This document shows, in pieces, positions 44,514 to 53,503 of a stretch of 55,907 nucleotides of DNA. This stretch comes from CAYRWR01 sp964537555 (GTDB lineage: Bacteria > Spirochaetota > Brevinematia > Brevinematales > CAYRWR01), in contig CAZIAD010000018.1 of the NCBI GenBank assembly GCA_964537555.1, positions 1-55,907 of the forward strand, written 5' to 3'. Each line of letters starts with the position of its first letter. The first letter of the stretch is position 1. Below the pieces are notes generated by a model that worked only from the letters and a program-made list of their open reading frames with translations, made no database searches and was not told where the DNA came from. A program made the translations under genes and the position numbers.

Positions 44514-46424
44514 TCATCTTTTTTTCATTTTTTTCCATTCTTCATCATATAACTTTAATCTTTTTGCATCACTCCTTTTTGAGATATACTTCATTAAAAA
44601 TTCCACCGTTAACTTCGTCATGTAATGTACACCTGAATTACCTCTATTAAAATAGTGTCTCAAAATCCACAATGCCCTGACTGTATCCATTGGATCATTA
44701 AAACCTCCTTCTTCATCAATGATAATAGAATTCAGCCAGTCCTGGATATGCTGTAGTAGAGAAACATTCGGATCAAGCATGTGGTAAGCAATTTTATTTA
44801 CAAATTCAAAACGTAAAGGTTCACGATCAGGATTATTCATGTATTGTTCAATGATATTCTCTTTACCATCATCAGAGATTCGGTCATCTTTAATAAATGA
44901 CCTCTTTGTCATTTTAAAATAAACCTGTGACTTAAGGCCTGCTTTAAGACGGTTAAATAATAAACTACAAATGCGCTGATGATTTCTTCTCTGAAAATGA
45001 ACTGTATATGTGTTGCGATATACATACATTTGAAATTCGGCTAATGTTTCATCCGAATCTTCTATAATCTCGTCCAGAAAATTCATAAAATTGAACTCTT
45101 TAGGGAGTTTCTTTTTCTTATCAGGATCAGTATCTACGAACTTCGATTTATAAAAGCCAATAACAGTATCCTTCAGCCATATCCCTACATAATATATTTG
45201 GTCATAGATATCAAAATTACTAAGACTTCTTTCTTGAGCAGATTTATAGGGATCTTTTGAAAAAACGGGATTCTTCTTCATATTTATCATCTTCACAGGA
45301 TCAATATATAAATCAAAAGAATGCTCCACCTTACTATCTTTACCTTTATGATATATGAAATTCTTTGGTTTGACCCCGATCCCCTTTGTAAACCGATCCC
45401 GTTTCTTTTTACTTTCAACAATTTCCCAGGGAAGATCAGCTTCATCTACGTGATGAATAAGATAATCACGGAATTGGTCTGAGATATAACTCAGTATATA
45501 ATAAACAATATCATCATTGAGATTCTGCCAGTTTCCTTTTTCTATTACAATCTCAAATGCGCATTTCAAATCAATCCACGGATTCAGAACTTCTTCATCC
45601 ACTCCTATATGTTCAATTTCGTATAGTTCCCCATGTTCCTTTTTGATCTCAATTTGATTGGTTTTCGTGAACCAATGCCACCTTCTCTGAGCAAGTAAAA
45701 AATCATGATACGACTTCTGCACCCTTTTTAATACTCCCATGATCTCCAGTTTTGTAACATTATTCGTGACAGTATCTCTTCCCAGATTCAATTCTTTATG
45801 AAGAAAATTCATAGTCCTTGGAACAAAGCCAAAATCTTCTCCATCTCCTTTCATGAATATTGCCAGTTCAAACAAATGATCAGTAATGCTAGTATTTATT
45901 GAGTTCAGATTTCCAACATTTGCACCCGCCAGAATTCTCGCATTTCTATTGTCATTTTTATAGATATGGGAAATCTGTTCTGCAAGTGTTCGAGCGATAT
46001 ATTTTGTATACATACTGGTTGTACCAAAAAACACATCCTCGATTACTTCACCTAGATCAACCTTCTGCATATACTTTCGCAACATCTGTTTCACTACTCT
46101 TGAATAGGAAGTACTTACTACTTTTTCCTCCAGATAACTATTCATTCCAGTGGAAAGATGGATAGCAAGTTCTGTTACAGGAAGATCCATCCACAAGGTC
46201 AATTGCTTCTGGTTGATCTTATTGAGAATAGCATCAAAATGAATCTTCTCCCTTACAAATTGTATGAACTCATTCTTCTGCTTTGTAAAATCATTTCCTT
46301 GTTTAAACAAACGGACTTTAAAATCCTTATAACCTGTAACCTTATTGTTTCTGACAATAAACCTTACTTCTTCACCTTCCTGTAATGATTCTTCCATGAT
46401 GTTGTAATCAGTAATCTTCCTCAA
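44514..46424 (-). CDS. Recombinase-coupled protein of unknown function
   Basis: A 636-residue protein read from a TTG start with GGAG 6 nt before it. It is soluble, rich in charged residues and has no family I know. Residues about 180-245 (FELAIFMKGDGEDFGF, LNLGRDTVTNNVTKLEIMGV) look like a winged helix in which the second helix would contact DNA. The gene starts 3 bp after the recombinase stop, so both are coupled. A DNA-binding partner of the recombinase, or a replication initiator, would fit; neither is shown. Confidence 0.7.
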   Translation of the reverse strand: MRKITDYNIMEESLQEGEEVRFIVRNNKVTGYKDFKVRLFKQGNDFTKQKNEFIQFVREKIHFDAILNKINQKQLTLWMDLPVTELAIHLSTGMNSYLEEKVVSTSYSRVVKQMLRKYMQKVDLGEVIEDVFFGTTSMYTKYIARTLAEQISHIYKNDNRNARILAGANVGNLNSINTSITDHLFELAIFMKGDGEDFGFVPRTMNFLHKELNLGRDTVTNNVTKLEIMGVLKRVQKSYHDFLLAQRRWHWFTKTNQIEIKKEHGELYEIEHIGVDEEVLNPWIDLKCAFEIVIEKGNWQNLNDDIVYYILSYISDQFRDYLIHHVDEADLPWEIVESKKKRDRFTKGIGVKPKNFIYHKGKDSKVEHSFDLYIDPVKMINMKKNPVFSKDPYKSAQERSLSNFDIYDQIYYVGIWLKDTVIGFYKSKFVDTDPDKKKKLPKEFNFMNFLDEIIEDSDETLAEFQMYVYRNTYTVHFQRRNHQRICSLLFNRLKAGLKSQVYFKMTKRSFIKDDRISDDGKENIIEQYMNNPDREPLRFEFVNKIAYHMLDPNVSLLQHIQDWLNSIIIDEEGGFNDPMDTVRALWILRHYFNRGNSGVHYMTKLTVEFLMKYISKRSDAKRLKLYDEEWKKMKKR

Positions 46425-46427
46425 CTT

Positions 46428-47573
46428 TTACTCCTCATCCTTATCTTCTTCCTCATCTGATCTCAGGATATCAGTGAGAGGGCTCAGCTTCTCCTCAAGG
46501 ATGCCATTATCATACTTTACATAGTTGTACAAGGTAAAATCCATCTCCTTATGATCCAGTATAGTCTTGGCAACATTTGGATCATTTGTATACTTGGTGA
46601 TCATTGTCGCTAGGGTATGGCGAAAGGTATAGCGGTCCTTCTGCTTCCCGGTTATACCGATCTTCTTTTTGAGTTTCTTAAACTTCTTTTGATAATACTC
46701 TATGTTGTACCTATGTCCCTTGAATAAAAACTCTTTGTAACCAGATATCTTGAAGTAAGCAACCAGTTCCTGTCGCAGTTCACTAAGAATGGGAATCTTC
46801 TTCCATCTCTTGGTTTTGTTCTGAAACACATGAATTCTATTGTTCTCCAGATCCACATTTTCCCTTTTCAGAAAAACAATCTCACTGGGCCGTGATCCGG
46901 TGAGAAATAAAGTCAGTAGATACATAAAGAAATCATAATCGTTTTCCTTGAGTTCCAGACTAAAGATCCGTTTGATCTCATCATCTGTGTAAATGACCTG
47001 CCTGGGTGTATCCTTATGGTGGAAGAAACGAAACCTGGGTGGATTAAAATAGTTCAGATCTCTACAGTATTTGATAAAATAAGTCAGTTCCTGGATGATC
47101 TTGTTTACAGTAGAATCAGAGGATTCGTCTCTTAATTTCTCGGTAAACTTGTTGATGGTATCCTGAGTGAAATGATCCAGGTAGGTCCAATCCCGATTGT
47201 TTTTCATAAGCACACCCAGTTTCTTCTTCTGATTCATAGTATATTGGGAAAGGTTTTCTAACCCCTTGGTCTCCAAATACTCATTGAATGCCTCTGTGAT
47301 GCTTTTTCTGGTCAGATATGGAGTATTCATACTATACTGCATCTGTGCCTGATCATGGGAATACGTCGATTCAAAATGGGTATTTTTTCCCGCTACATCT
47401 CTCCGCCATTCCAGATGTTCGTACAGAGCATCTTCAAAATCCTTTGTCTCGTAAGATTCTTTCTTACGTTTTCCATTCTTCTGCACCCTCTTGCCATAAT
47501 AACCATTCTCCTGGCGAAACATATTTGCCAGAATTTGATTGATCATTTCTGTGGTTTTTTCGTCTAACCGCAT
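46428..47573 (-). CDS. Second tyrosine recombinase
   Basis: The 381-residue protein has Arg228 (TGSRPSEIV), Arg318 and His319 (YTFRHTLAT), His341 (LDHKEMD) and nucleophile Tyr351 at the same spacing as in the integrase at 42278. The two also share EYY.K.F...KKK.G before the YT.RH box, so they are paralogues of one subfamily. Here the LGH motif reads LDH. AGGAGG precedes the ATG. It is oriented opposite to the first integrase and coupled to the 636-residue protein. Confidence 0.9.
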   Translation of the reverse strand: MRLDEKTTEMINQILANMFRQENGYYGKRVQKNGKRKKESYETKDFEDALYEHLEWRRDVAGKNTHFESTYSHDQAQMQYSMNTPYLTRKSITEAFNEYLETKGLENLSQYTMNQKKKLGVLMKNNRDWTYLDHFTQDTINKFTEKLRDESSDSTVNKIIQELTYFIKYCRDLNYFNPPRFRFFHHKDTPRQVIYTDDEIKRIFSLELKENDYDFFMYLLTLFLTGSRPSEIVFLKRENVDLENNRIHVFQNKTKRWKKIPILSELRQELVAYFKISGYKEFLFKGHRYNIEYYQKKFKKLKKKIGITGKQKDRYTFRHTLATMITKYTNDPNVAKTILDHKEMDFTLYNYVKYDNGILEEKLSPLTDILRSDEEEDKDEE

Positions 47574-47651
47574 AGCTTCCTCCTGTTTTGAGCTATTCTT
47601 CTAACACTATCATTTCTCTTCCAGGACTCCCTTTCAAAGAAATACCAATCA

Positions 47652-47880
47652 ATTATACACCAAACGTTTTTCAAACATAAAACTCTTTTTTTAGATTCTT
47701 TTGGATATCTCCTTAATCCTTGTTTTCTTACCTTCAATTTCTACTTTTCAAAGTGATTATACACCAAAAGTTTTGCCACAACGAAACTATTTCGAAGTTT
47801 TTTTGCAGGCAAAAACCATAACTATTATGAATCGTGTATGCTAATAACAGGTTTATACCTATCTATTTTATTATACACGG
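47652..47880 (-). repeat. Three direct repeats with GGTGTATAAT core
   Basis: On the minus strand R1 (47652) and R2 (47756) read GGTGTATAAT and R3 (47870) CGTGTATAAT. Starts are 104 and 114 bp apart, about ten and eleven helical turns. Each has an A7 tract 34-43 bp upstream in the minus direction. They could be three promoter-like -10 boxes or protein-binding sites of the recombinase or its partner. Confidence 0.6.
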
Positions 47881-48181
47881 GTGATTCGAAATTCATAAAA
47901 CAAACCCAAAACTTTTTTTGTGATTTTTTAAAGAGAAGACTCTAGAACTGATTTACTTTAGATACTCCGAATGTATCAGGAAAAATTAAGTCACTCATTT
48001 TTCTGAATGCAGATATATAAAATATGATGAGAGAAATTTACGATAAAATTATTCATTCTGACTTTCAGACTTTTGTATAGATGTATATTTTAGAATCATC
48101 TTGATTGAAGCGGGTTTACACGCTCCTTATTTTCGCCGGCAACCTCATCCTCCCTATAATGTACCCTAGCAAAAGAGAAGA

Positions 48182-48211
48182 GACCTTTGTCTCAAGACGA
48201 GACCGTAGGTC
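48182..48211 (+). other. Two-part hairpin downstream of a TATAAT box
   Basis: GACCT/AGGTC and GTCTC/GAGAC form two stacked 5 bp stems with a TT/CGT internal loop and a 5-nt apical loop. TATAAT at 48155 would start a transcript just before it, but the -35 region is weak and no terminator follows at once. Confidence 0.45.
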
Positions 48212-48344
48212 GAGTCTGTTACATTTATATTATTAGTATTGTATGTTTAGAAGATTAGTTGATTTATCATACATAGATAATTCAATTCTACTGAAGACAT
48301 GAGTCAGGAATGTGAATGTATTAAAATCAGAATCATAGAATAGA

Positions 48345-48746
48345 TTAATTGAGAGAATATATAAATATTCCACCATCGTAAAAGTCGAATTTTCGGGAAA
48401 TGGATCTCACTTGATAGTGATAATTGATTTGACCTGAGGTCTGTCCTTTCATCTCAATAAGGCTGTTATTCAATGTTTGCGAAAAGGATGTATTCATAGA
48501 AAACAAAATGTCATTTTCATTGACCTGAAAAATCACACCATGGCATTCAATGATCAGCTGGCATATCCTCTCTTTGAGTTGTACAAAGAGCCAATAGTAG
48601 TCATTCACAGAATAAGCATCAGAATTAACCCCAAATCCCGTGAGAGAAAGCTCATAGCTCGCTGTAGGTTTTTCTTCCCCATGATTAGAGATATACCTAG
48701 CCTCATACATTTTACACCAGCCCTGCAAAGGATAGTCTTTTTCCAT
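48345..48746 (-). CDS. Hypothetical cargo protein
   Basis: A 133-residue soluble, beta-rich protein (ASYELSLTGFGVN, YWLFVQLKERICQLIIECHG) with no recognised domain. AGGAGGGG precedes the ATG, a strong initiation site that supports it as a real gene. It is divergent from the gene at 48841, with a 94 bp shared promoter region. It has no signal peptide. Confidence 0.68.
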   Translation of the reverse strand: MEKDYPLQGWCKMYEARYISNHGEEKPTASYELSLTGFGVNSDAYSVNDYYWLFVQLKERICQLIIECHGVIFQVNENDILFSMNTSFSQTLNNSLIEMKGQTSGQINYHYQVRSISRKFDFYDGGIFIYSLN

Positions 48747-48840
48747 TTTCCCCTCCTGATAGAGTATAACCTGAATCTACAATTCATGACAGCTATTGTC
48801 ATACCTGCAATCTATACTATAATATCCAAGGAGGATAAAA

Positions 48841-49563
48841 ATGAATCAGGAAGACAATGATACCAGATTTATGTTTGAATATCTGGAGATGAGTTCTGCA
48901 GGAGATATACCCCCGGAATGCCTGGGGATAGCATTCTGTGATTTTGCTTTCTCAGCACAAGATGGAAAGTATATTCTTGATCAACCTGTTCCCGCAAACC
49001 TGGTCTATATGAAACACTCAAAGCAAAACATCTTTAACGCAAAACATATCAATAACCCGACTGATACCTGGATAAGTCAAATTCAAGAATATGCAGACCC
49101 CTATGAGATGCTAAACCATGTCAATGACTCCGCAATGGGCACCTATCTTTCCTGGTTGATCACACTAACCGATGATGCTAATTTTCCTCACGGTACACGA
49201 CTTCCATGTGAACCGAATCTGGATATGTTCACTATTTATTTTCAAAACGTATATAATAATCTACTATCCATGAGAGTACTTGAGTCATTTGGCCAAAAAG
49301 TCTCCAGCCGGTTTATTGACCTAACATACCATCCCCGGATCAAAAAAAATCTCACCACTCATACCGATCCAGAGAGAGGCCCCTACTGGACCTGTGATCT
49401 AACTGTGAAAGAGATATATCTTGACGAGGGAATGCTGGAGAAAATCCACTATAATTACCTTATTGAACTCGAACAGTGGCAACAGGAACAGAAGAAAATT
49501 AAAGAAGATATTGAGAAGTGGAAAAAAGAAAAAAGGGATGAAGAAAAAGGGAATTCCATTTAG
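48841..49563 (+). CDS. Hypothetical cargo protein with coiled-coil tail
   Basis: A 240-residue soluble protein not recognised. The last 40 residues (LIELEQWQQEQKKIKEDIEK and beyond) form a highly charged coiled coil, while the body has mixed composition and short Pro-rich turns. AAGGAGG lies 5 nt before the ATG. It is transcribed away from the gene at 48345 and may pair with it in a two-gene cargo unit. Confidence 0.7.
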   Translation: MNQEDNDTRFMFEYLEMSSAGDIPPECLGIAFCDFAFSAQDGKYILDQPVPANLVYMKHSKQNIFNAKHINNPTDTWISQIQEYADPYEMLNHVNDSAMGTYLSWLITLTDDANFPHGTRLPCEPNLDMFTIYFQNVYNNLLSMRVLESFGQKVSSRFIDLTYHPRIKKNLTTHTDPERGPYWTCDLTVKEIYLDEGMLEKIHYNYLIELEQWQQEQKKIKEDIEKWKKEKRDEEKGNSI

Positions 49564-49958
49564 TACATTCTTTCTCTTCATCCCAGGTAAAAGGATATTT
49601 TTTAGGTGTGGGTTTAGAATTTAAACCTCTGCGTTCTGGCTGTCACTTTCACGTTCAGCAACCCGCACTTTCCATTTTGCATACTAGATCTGCCTCATCA
49701 GGATTATTTCATCACGAGTCATGCGTCTCCTTTTTTGGACTTCTTCTGGGGGTGCTTCCAAAAACACGCTCTTCATTATTTTCTCCTTTTTTTATTTGCT
49801 ATGACAGAATTTGTCACCTCTGCATCGTATACTTAAGTATAAACACAAGCCCCGGAATTGAAAATACTTCATACTTCATGGAAAACGAAGCACTTTGAAA
49901 ACAACAGTTGAATAATATCCATTGAAAAGGTACAATAGTACTCTACAAGGAGTTGAAG
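49564..49958. other. Gap with broken small ORF, otherwise featureless
   Basis: Apart from the amber-interrupted frame at 49621-49776 on the minus strand and the AAGGAG before the next gene at 49947, I see no gene, repeat or terminator here. Confidence 0.5.
49621..49776 (-). pseudogene. Small ORF interrupted by an in-frame amber codon
   Basis: AAAGGAG precedes an ATG at 49776. The frame codes for 30 residues (ending DEIILMRQI), meets TAG at 49684, then continues for 20 more codons (YAKWKVRVAERESD...) to TAA at 49621. Charged, protein-like sequence continues after the TAG, which suggests a nonsense mutation in a 50-residue gene, or a genuine 30-residue peptide. Confidence 0.4.
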
Positions 49959-51062
49959 GTGGAGAAGGAAATCCGTGATTATTGTCTTCTGCTGTATTCA
50001 TTTTACCACGAGGATCAAAGCCAGTTATCTCACCAGCTGGATGAATGGCTGACTGCCCAGGGATATACACGACTCAGTAACAAGGAGATCTGGAAGGCTT
50101 CCGAAAAGGACCTATCCTCCAGGCAACAGGAATACCAGGAACTCAGGAATAAACTGGCGCCGGAGGTCTTTCAGGCACTGGATCAGATCCTGAAAGATCT
50201 GGGAATAGATAAGAATAAATCGGTGAACTATATTAAAAGTTCTTCCCGTTCTTCCTCCTCCGGCAGTCTTCCAAAAAAAGCTCCCAAAGAATTCACCACG
50301 CAGAATCAGGATGTATTGCGTTCTATCAAGAGTACTTCTTCATCCAGCTATTCATCCTCTTCCCATGCTACCCCTATGTCCACCTTCTATCAACAGAAGG
50401 TGAAACCCGTAGTTCAGAAAGCCGGCCAGAAGATCAAGACATACCGATTCAAGCCGATTCATCTCCTGTTTTACGGAATCGTTATTGTGGTCATTGCCGG
50501 GCTGGTCATCCTGCGGCACTATACCAGCCCTTACTACAAAGCCAGAGTACAACTGGGTATCATGACAACCAACATAAAGAATAAAAAGTTCCTGGGCATA
50601 CAGGCCAGTATCCGGGAATTTGAAACAGAGCATATAGCACACCTTAAAAAGCGAGAACAGTTTAAGCTAATGACAGAACTCAGCAATAAACTGCATGAAC
50701 ATCCCAATACCTACTACGCCCTATATTATATGGATGACCAGGATACAATGAACTATCCCCAGTTTCGGAAATACTACATGACCTTCTTGGAGCAATTTCC
50801 GGATACTAATACTCCCACTCATGCCAAATACAAACAACTCAATGACAGGTGGGAGAAACACTATAATGATAAGATTCATTTCCAGGAAGAAGAATCCTGG
50901 TATCAAAAGCTGAATGATATACAGGAAGCCGGTACAATGAAACTGGAACTGACTCAGTTCAAAGAGAGGTTTCCTGAGTCCAGATATATTGCTGCTCTGG
51001 AACAGAAATTAAAAGACCTGGAATACGAAGCTGCGGAGGAATTACAAAATGAAACAGATTAG
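49959..51062 (+). CDS. Single-pass membrane protein with Ser-rich linker, triad-associated
   Basis: A 367-residue protein started at GTG 49959, which has AAGGAG 6 nt upstream; the TTG at 49953 abuts that site. Residues 1-85 are helical and cytoplasmic (YCLLLYSFYHEDQSQLSHQL), 92-140 are a Ser-rich linker, 166-186 a single membrane helix, and the rest a helical domain outside the membrane. Within the linker lies TTQNQDVLRSIKSTSSS, close to a motif in the kinase at 53504. It begins the five-gene unit and overlaps the next gene by 14 bp. Function is inferred as a membrane partner or target of the kinase. Confidence 0.72.
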   Translation: MEKEIRDYCLLLYSFYHEDQSQLSHQLDEWLTAQGYTRLSNKEIWKASEKDLSSRQQEYQELRNKLAPEVFQALDQILKDLGIDKNKSVNYIKSSSRSSSSGSLPKKAPKEFTTQNQDVLRSIKSTSSSSYSSSSHATPMSTFYQQKVKPVVQKAGQKIKTYRFKPIHLLFYGIVIVVIAGLVILRHYTSPYYKARVQLGIMTTNIKNKKFLGIQASIREFETEHIAHLKKREQFKLMTELSNKLHEHPNTYYALYYMDDQDTMNYPQFRKYYMTFLEQFPDTNTPTHAKYKQLNDRWEKHYNDKIHFQEEESWYQKLNDIQEAGTMKLELTQFKERFPESRYIAALEQKLKDLEYEAAEELQNETD

Positions 51063-51960
51063 TATTCTATTCATCCTCCTGACATTACTCGTTTCCTGCA
51101 AGTCAGAACAATCCCTGGAAAAACAAATTAGTGAACAATGGGAATCTCTGGCTCTCCCAGTCAATAATCCTACCCTGGCCATCTACCAGGTCAGGGAACA
51201 GGGTAAGGAATATGATACCGATGTCAGCCTGTATTGGAAAGAGCAGATCCTCCAGATATTCAGCCGTATTCCGGAAATAAAGGTGGTAGCCAGGCAGGAA
51301 GACCTGAAGTATCTCATGGAAGAGCAGAGACTCCTGCTATCCGGTATTACTAAAAGTGAAGACCTGGCAGCGAAGATGGGAGATTACCTGTCTGCCCGTT
51401 TTGTCCTGACCGCCACAATCCTCCCGGAGGGCAGCCTCCGATACAAACTGATGGATGTAGCGGATGGCACAATAGTCTACACAGGAATGGTAGATCTTCC
51501 CCCTAAGATGGTCAAAGAAGGCCATACAGCTCACCTGAGGAGCTTTCCCGGTGAATTTTATAATAACCTTATCAAAGTGAAGGCTACCGGCCTTATAGCA
51601 GCCCTGGAAGAGTATCAGTCCACTACGAAACAATTCCGTATATTCAGTGCTGTACTGAGTGATCAATCTCTCAAGAACAAATGGGAAAAGCAGACTGAAG
51701 AAGTGCTTAGCAAGAAGATCATCGACAGTGGATTCAATTACCAGATAAACCTGGGCAGTACTGAAAAGACCTTTGACAAACAAAAGCTGGTATACAAGAC
51801 TCTGGATTATACCTCGCTCTATGGAGAGGACCCCTATCTCATCCTGTTCATCTCTTCCCAAATGGAAAATGAAGCTGTACGAATCACCTGGAGCCTGGTG
51901 ACACACCAGATGCCGCCTAAAACGCTATATAAAGATGAGTTAGTGATTAAGAAAGACTAG
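51049..51960 (+). CDS. CsgG/FlgO-like lipoprotein, triad-associated
   Basis: A 303-residue protein with a lipoprotein signal ending at Cys17 (LLVSC). The mature part resembles the CsgG/FlgO/LpoB fold: IYQVREQGKE, then EIKVVARQEDLKYLMEEQRL, a pattern of Leu and Gln residues, LSARFVLTATILPEGSLRY and LMDVADGTIVYTG. Those proteins are envelope lipoproteins, often at the outer membrane. It overlaps the membrane protein gene by 14 bp and is 8 bp from the VWA gene, so it belongs to the same unit. An envelope-side component of the triad is inferred. Confidence 0.68.
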   Translation: MKQISILFILLTLLVSCKSEQSLEKQISEQWESLALPVNNPTLAIYQVREQGKEYDTDVSLYWKEQILQIFSRIPEIKVVARQEDLKYLMEEQRLLLSGITKSEDLAAKMGDYLSARFVLTATILPEGSLRYKLMDVADGTIVYTGMVDLPPKMVKEGHTAHLRSFPGEFYNNLIKVKATGLIAALEEYQSTTKQFRIFSAVLSDQSLKNKWEKQTEEVLSKKIIDSGFNYQINLGSTEKTFDKQKLVYKTLDYTSLYGEDPYLILFISSQMENEAVRITWSLVTHQMPPKTLYKDELVIKKD

Positions 51961-51968
51961 GAGGGCCT

Positions 51969-52796
51969 ATGTACCAGGAACAAATAACCCGTAAAAATCC
52001 CAGCGCGTTTATTTTCATGGTAGACCAGAGCGGATCTATGCAGGAAAATATTAACGGCATCCCCTTATGCCAGCATGTGGCTGATTCTCTCAACGGTATG
52101 ATATCCGACCTGGTACTAAAATGCTCTAAGGCGGAAGGCATCCGTGATTACTTTGACCTGGCGGTGATCGCCTACGGCAACAACAAGGTCTATAATGGGT
52201 TCAAGGGAGCCCTCTCTTCCGGATACTTCCATCCCATCTCCGAAGTGGGCAACAATCCCTTACGGATCGATGAAATCGAAAAAGAGATCACCGGCCCTAA
52301 CGGGGATACCGGGACACAGGTCACCCGCCGGCCGGTATGGTTTGAACCCAAAGCCAGTGGCGGTACTCCCATGAACGCGGCTTACGAACAGGCTGCAGAT
52401 TTGTTATTTGACTGGTGTGACCGAAACATGCAGAGCTTTCCCCCGATATTGATCAATATCACTGATGGAGAATCTACAGACCAGGACCCTGAAGATACAG
52501 CTCATAAGCTCATGGGCCTCCATACTGATGACGGTAATATCCTGGTATATAACCTGCACCTGAGCAGCCATTCCCCTGCCCCTGTCCTGTTCGCAGATGA
52601 GGAACCTCACACCGGGGATGAATACGCGGCCAAACTGTGGCGGATGTCCAGCAAGCTCACTCCTCTCATGGAGGAACTGGCCCGTAAGGACGGCTATGAT
52701 GTCACTCCCCGCAGCCGGGGCTATGCCTACAATGCCGATATGGCCAGCGTGATCTCCTTTATGGATATCGGCACCAGGGCCACCCGGGTACGATGA
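51969..52796 (+). CDS. VWA-domain protein (TerY-like)
   Basis: A 275-residue von Willebrand A protein. The MIDAS metal site is complete: FMVDQSGSM (Asp19, Ser21, Ser23), the Thr of SGGTPMNAA and the Asp of NITDGEST. No signal or membrane segment is present. The overall form is that of TerY. GGAGG lies 6 nt before the ATG. It overlaps the PP2C gene by 4 bp; VWA, PP2C and kinase in this order constitute the TerY-P phosphorylation triad described for stress and phage-defence islands. Confidence 0.85.
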   Translation: MYQEQITRKNPSAFIFMVDQSGSMQENINGIPLCQHVADSLNGMISDLVLKCSKAEGIRDYFDLAVIAYGNNKVYNGFKGALSSGYFHPISEVGNNPLRIDEIEKEITGPNGDTGTQVTRRPVWFEPKASGGTPMNAAYEQAADLLFDWCDRNMQSFPPILINITDGESTDQDPEDTAHKLMGLHTDDGNILVYNLHLSSHSPAPVLFADEEPHTGDEYAAKLWRMSSKLTPLMEELARKDGYDVTPRSRGYAYNADMASVISFMDIGTRATRVR

Positions 52797-53494
52797 AGTA
52801 CCGGATCACCCATACCTATTCAGTCCCTAAAGATGGAAACACTCCCCAGGAAAATGAAGATGCCTGGGCTGTATCTGCAGACCATTCTCTGGTCGTCCTC
52901 AGTGATGGAGCCAGTGAAGGGATGTACTCCCGGGAGTGGGCTCAATACCTGTGTACTCATCTCAGCACTCCTCCCTACCAGATAATTACACCTGCCCTGT
53001 TAAAAGATCTGGGAAACTCATTTCAATCCGGGCTAGAGAAAAAAGAAGTACCCTGGTATGTGGAGAATAAGATGCGGGAGACCGGAGCAGCGGCTACCCT
53101 GCTTTATCTTCATCATCATAAAAAGATCATCAAGCAATGGTGGGAAGTAGGCGGCACAGGAGACACTTGTATCATCCTGTTCCAGGACAAGAAGCTGGTA
53201 TGGAGCTGGCCTCTGGAAAAGGGAGAAGAATTCGACACCTCCCCTGAGTTGGTATATAATCTATTTCAGAAGAACGGTCAATTAAAATCCCGTACCGTTC
53301 CCCTTCCCCGGGGCAAGAGTACCCTCATCCTGGCGACCGATGCCCTGGCAGAGGCTATCATTTCGGGAAAAACAGCGACCATACCTGTTTTAAAGACTAA
53401 CGAAGCGTTTCATGACTGGATCGATACACTCAGAAAAGACCATATCCTAAAAAATGATGATACCACCATGGTGTTAATGGAAATAGAAAACTAA
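52793..53494 (+). CDS. PP2C-family protein phosphatase
   Basis: A 233-residue phosphatase with the PP2C metal sites: NEDAW (Asp23), SDGASEG (Asp38), GGTGDT and the C-terminal NDDTTMV. It removes phosphate from Ser or Thr and is the expected antagonist of the kinase encoded 9 bp downstream. The 4 bp overlap with the VWA gene shows coupling. Confidence 0.88.
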   Translation: MKYRITHTYSVPKDGNTPQENEDAWAVSADHSLVVLSDGASEGMYSREWAQYLCTHLSTPPYQIITPALLKDLGNSFQSGLEKKEVPWYVENKMRETGAAATLLYLHHHKKIIKQWWEVGGTGDTCIILFQDKKLVWSWPLEKGEEFDTSPELVYNLFQKNGQLKSRTVPLPRGKSTLILATDALAEAIISGKTATIPVLKTNEAFHDWIDTLRKDHILKNDDTTMVLMEIEN

Positions 53495-53503
53495 GGAGAG
53501 GGC

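Larger units (their letters stand above)
47574..48344. other. Long AT-rich intergenic region with phased repeats and a hairpin
   Basis: No convincing coding frame is seen. It holds three copies of an ATTATACAC repeat (47652-47671, 47756-47775, 47870-47880) and a T7 run 34-43 bp after each. A TATAAT at 48155 is followed by a two-part hairpin at 48182-48211. The region probably holds the promoter and binding sites of the recombinase operon, and perhaps a small RNA. Confidence 0.6.

Noticed and set aside
47652..47880. Repeats as a CRISPR array
   Set aside because: Only three short copies with 90-100 bp irregular gaps, and no cas genes nearby.
48140..52990. Second tRNA-Tyr 3' end as attachment site
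   Set aside because: Only short CCTCCCT matches occur (for example at 48148 and 52973), without the GGTTCGAATCC part.
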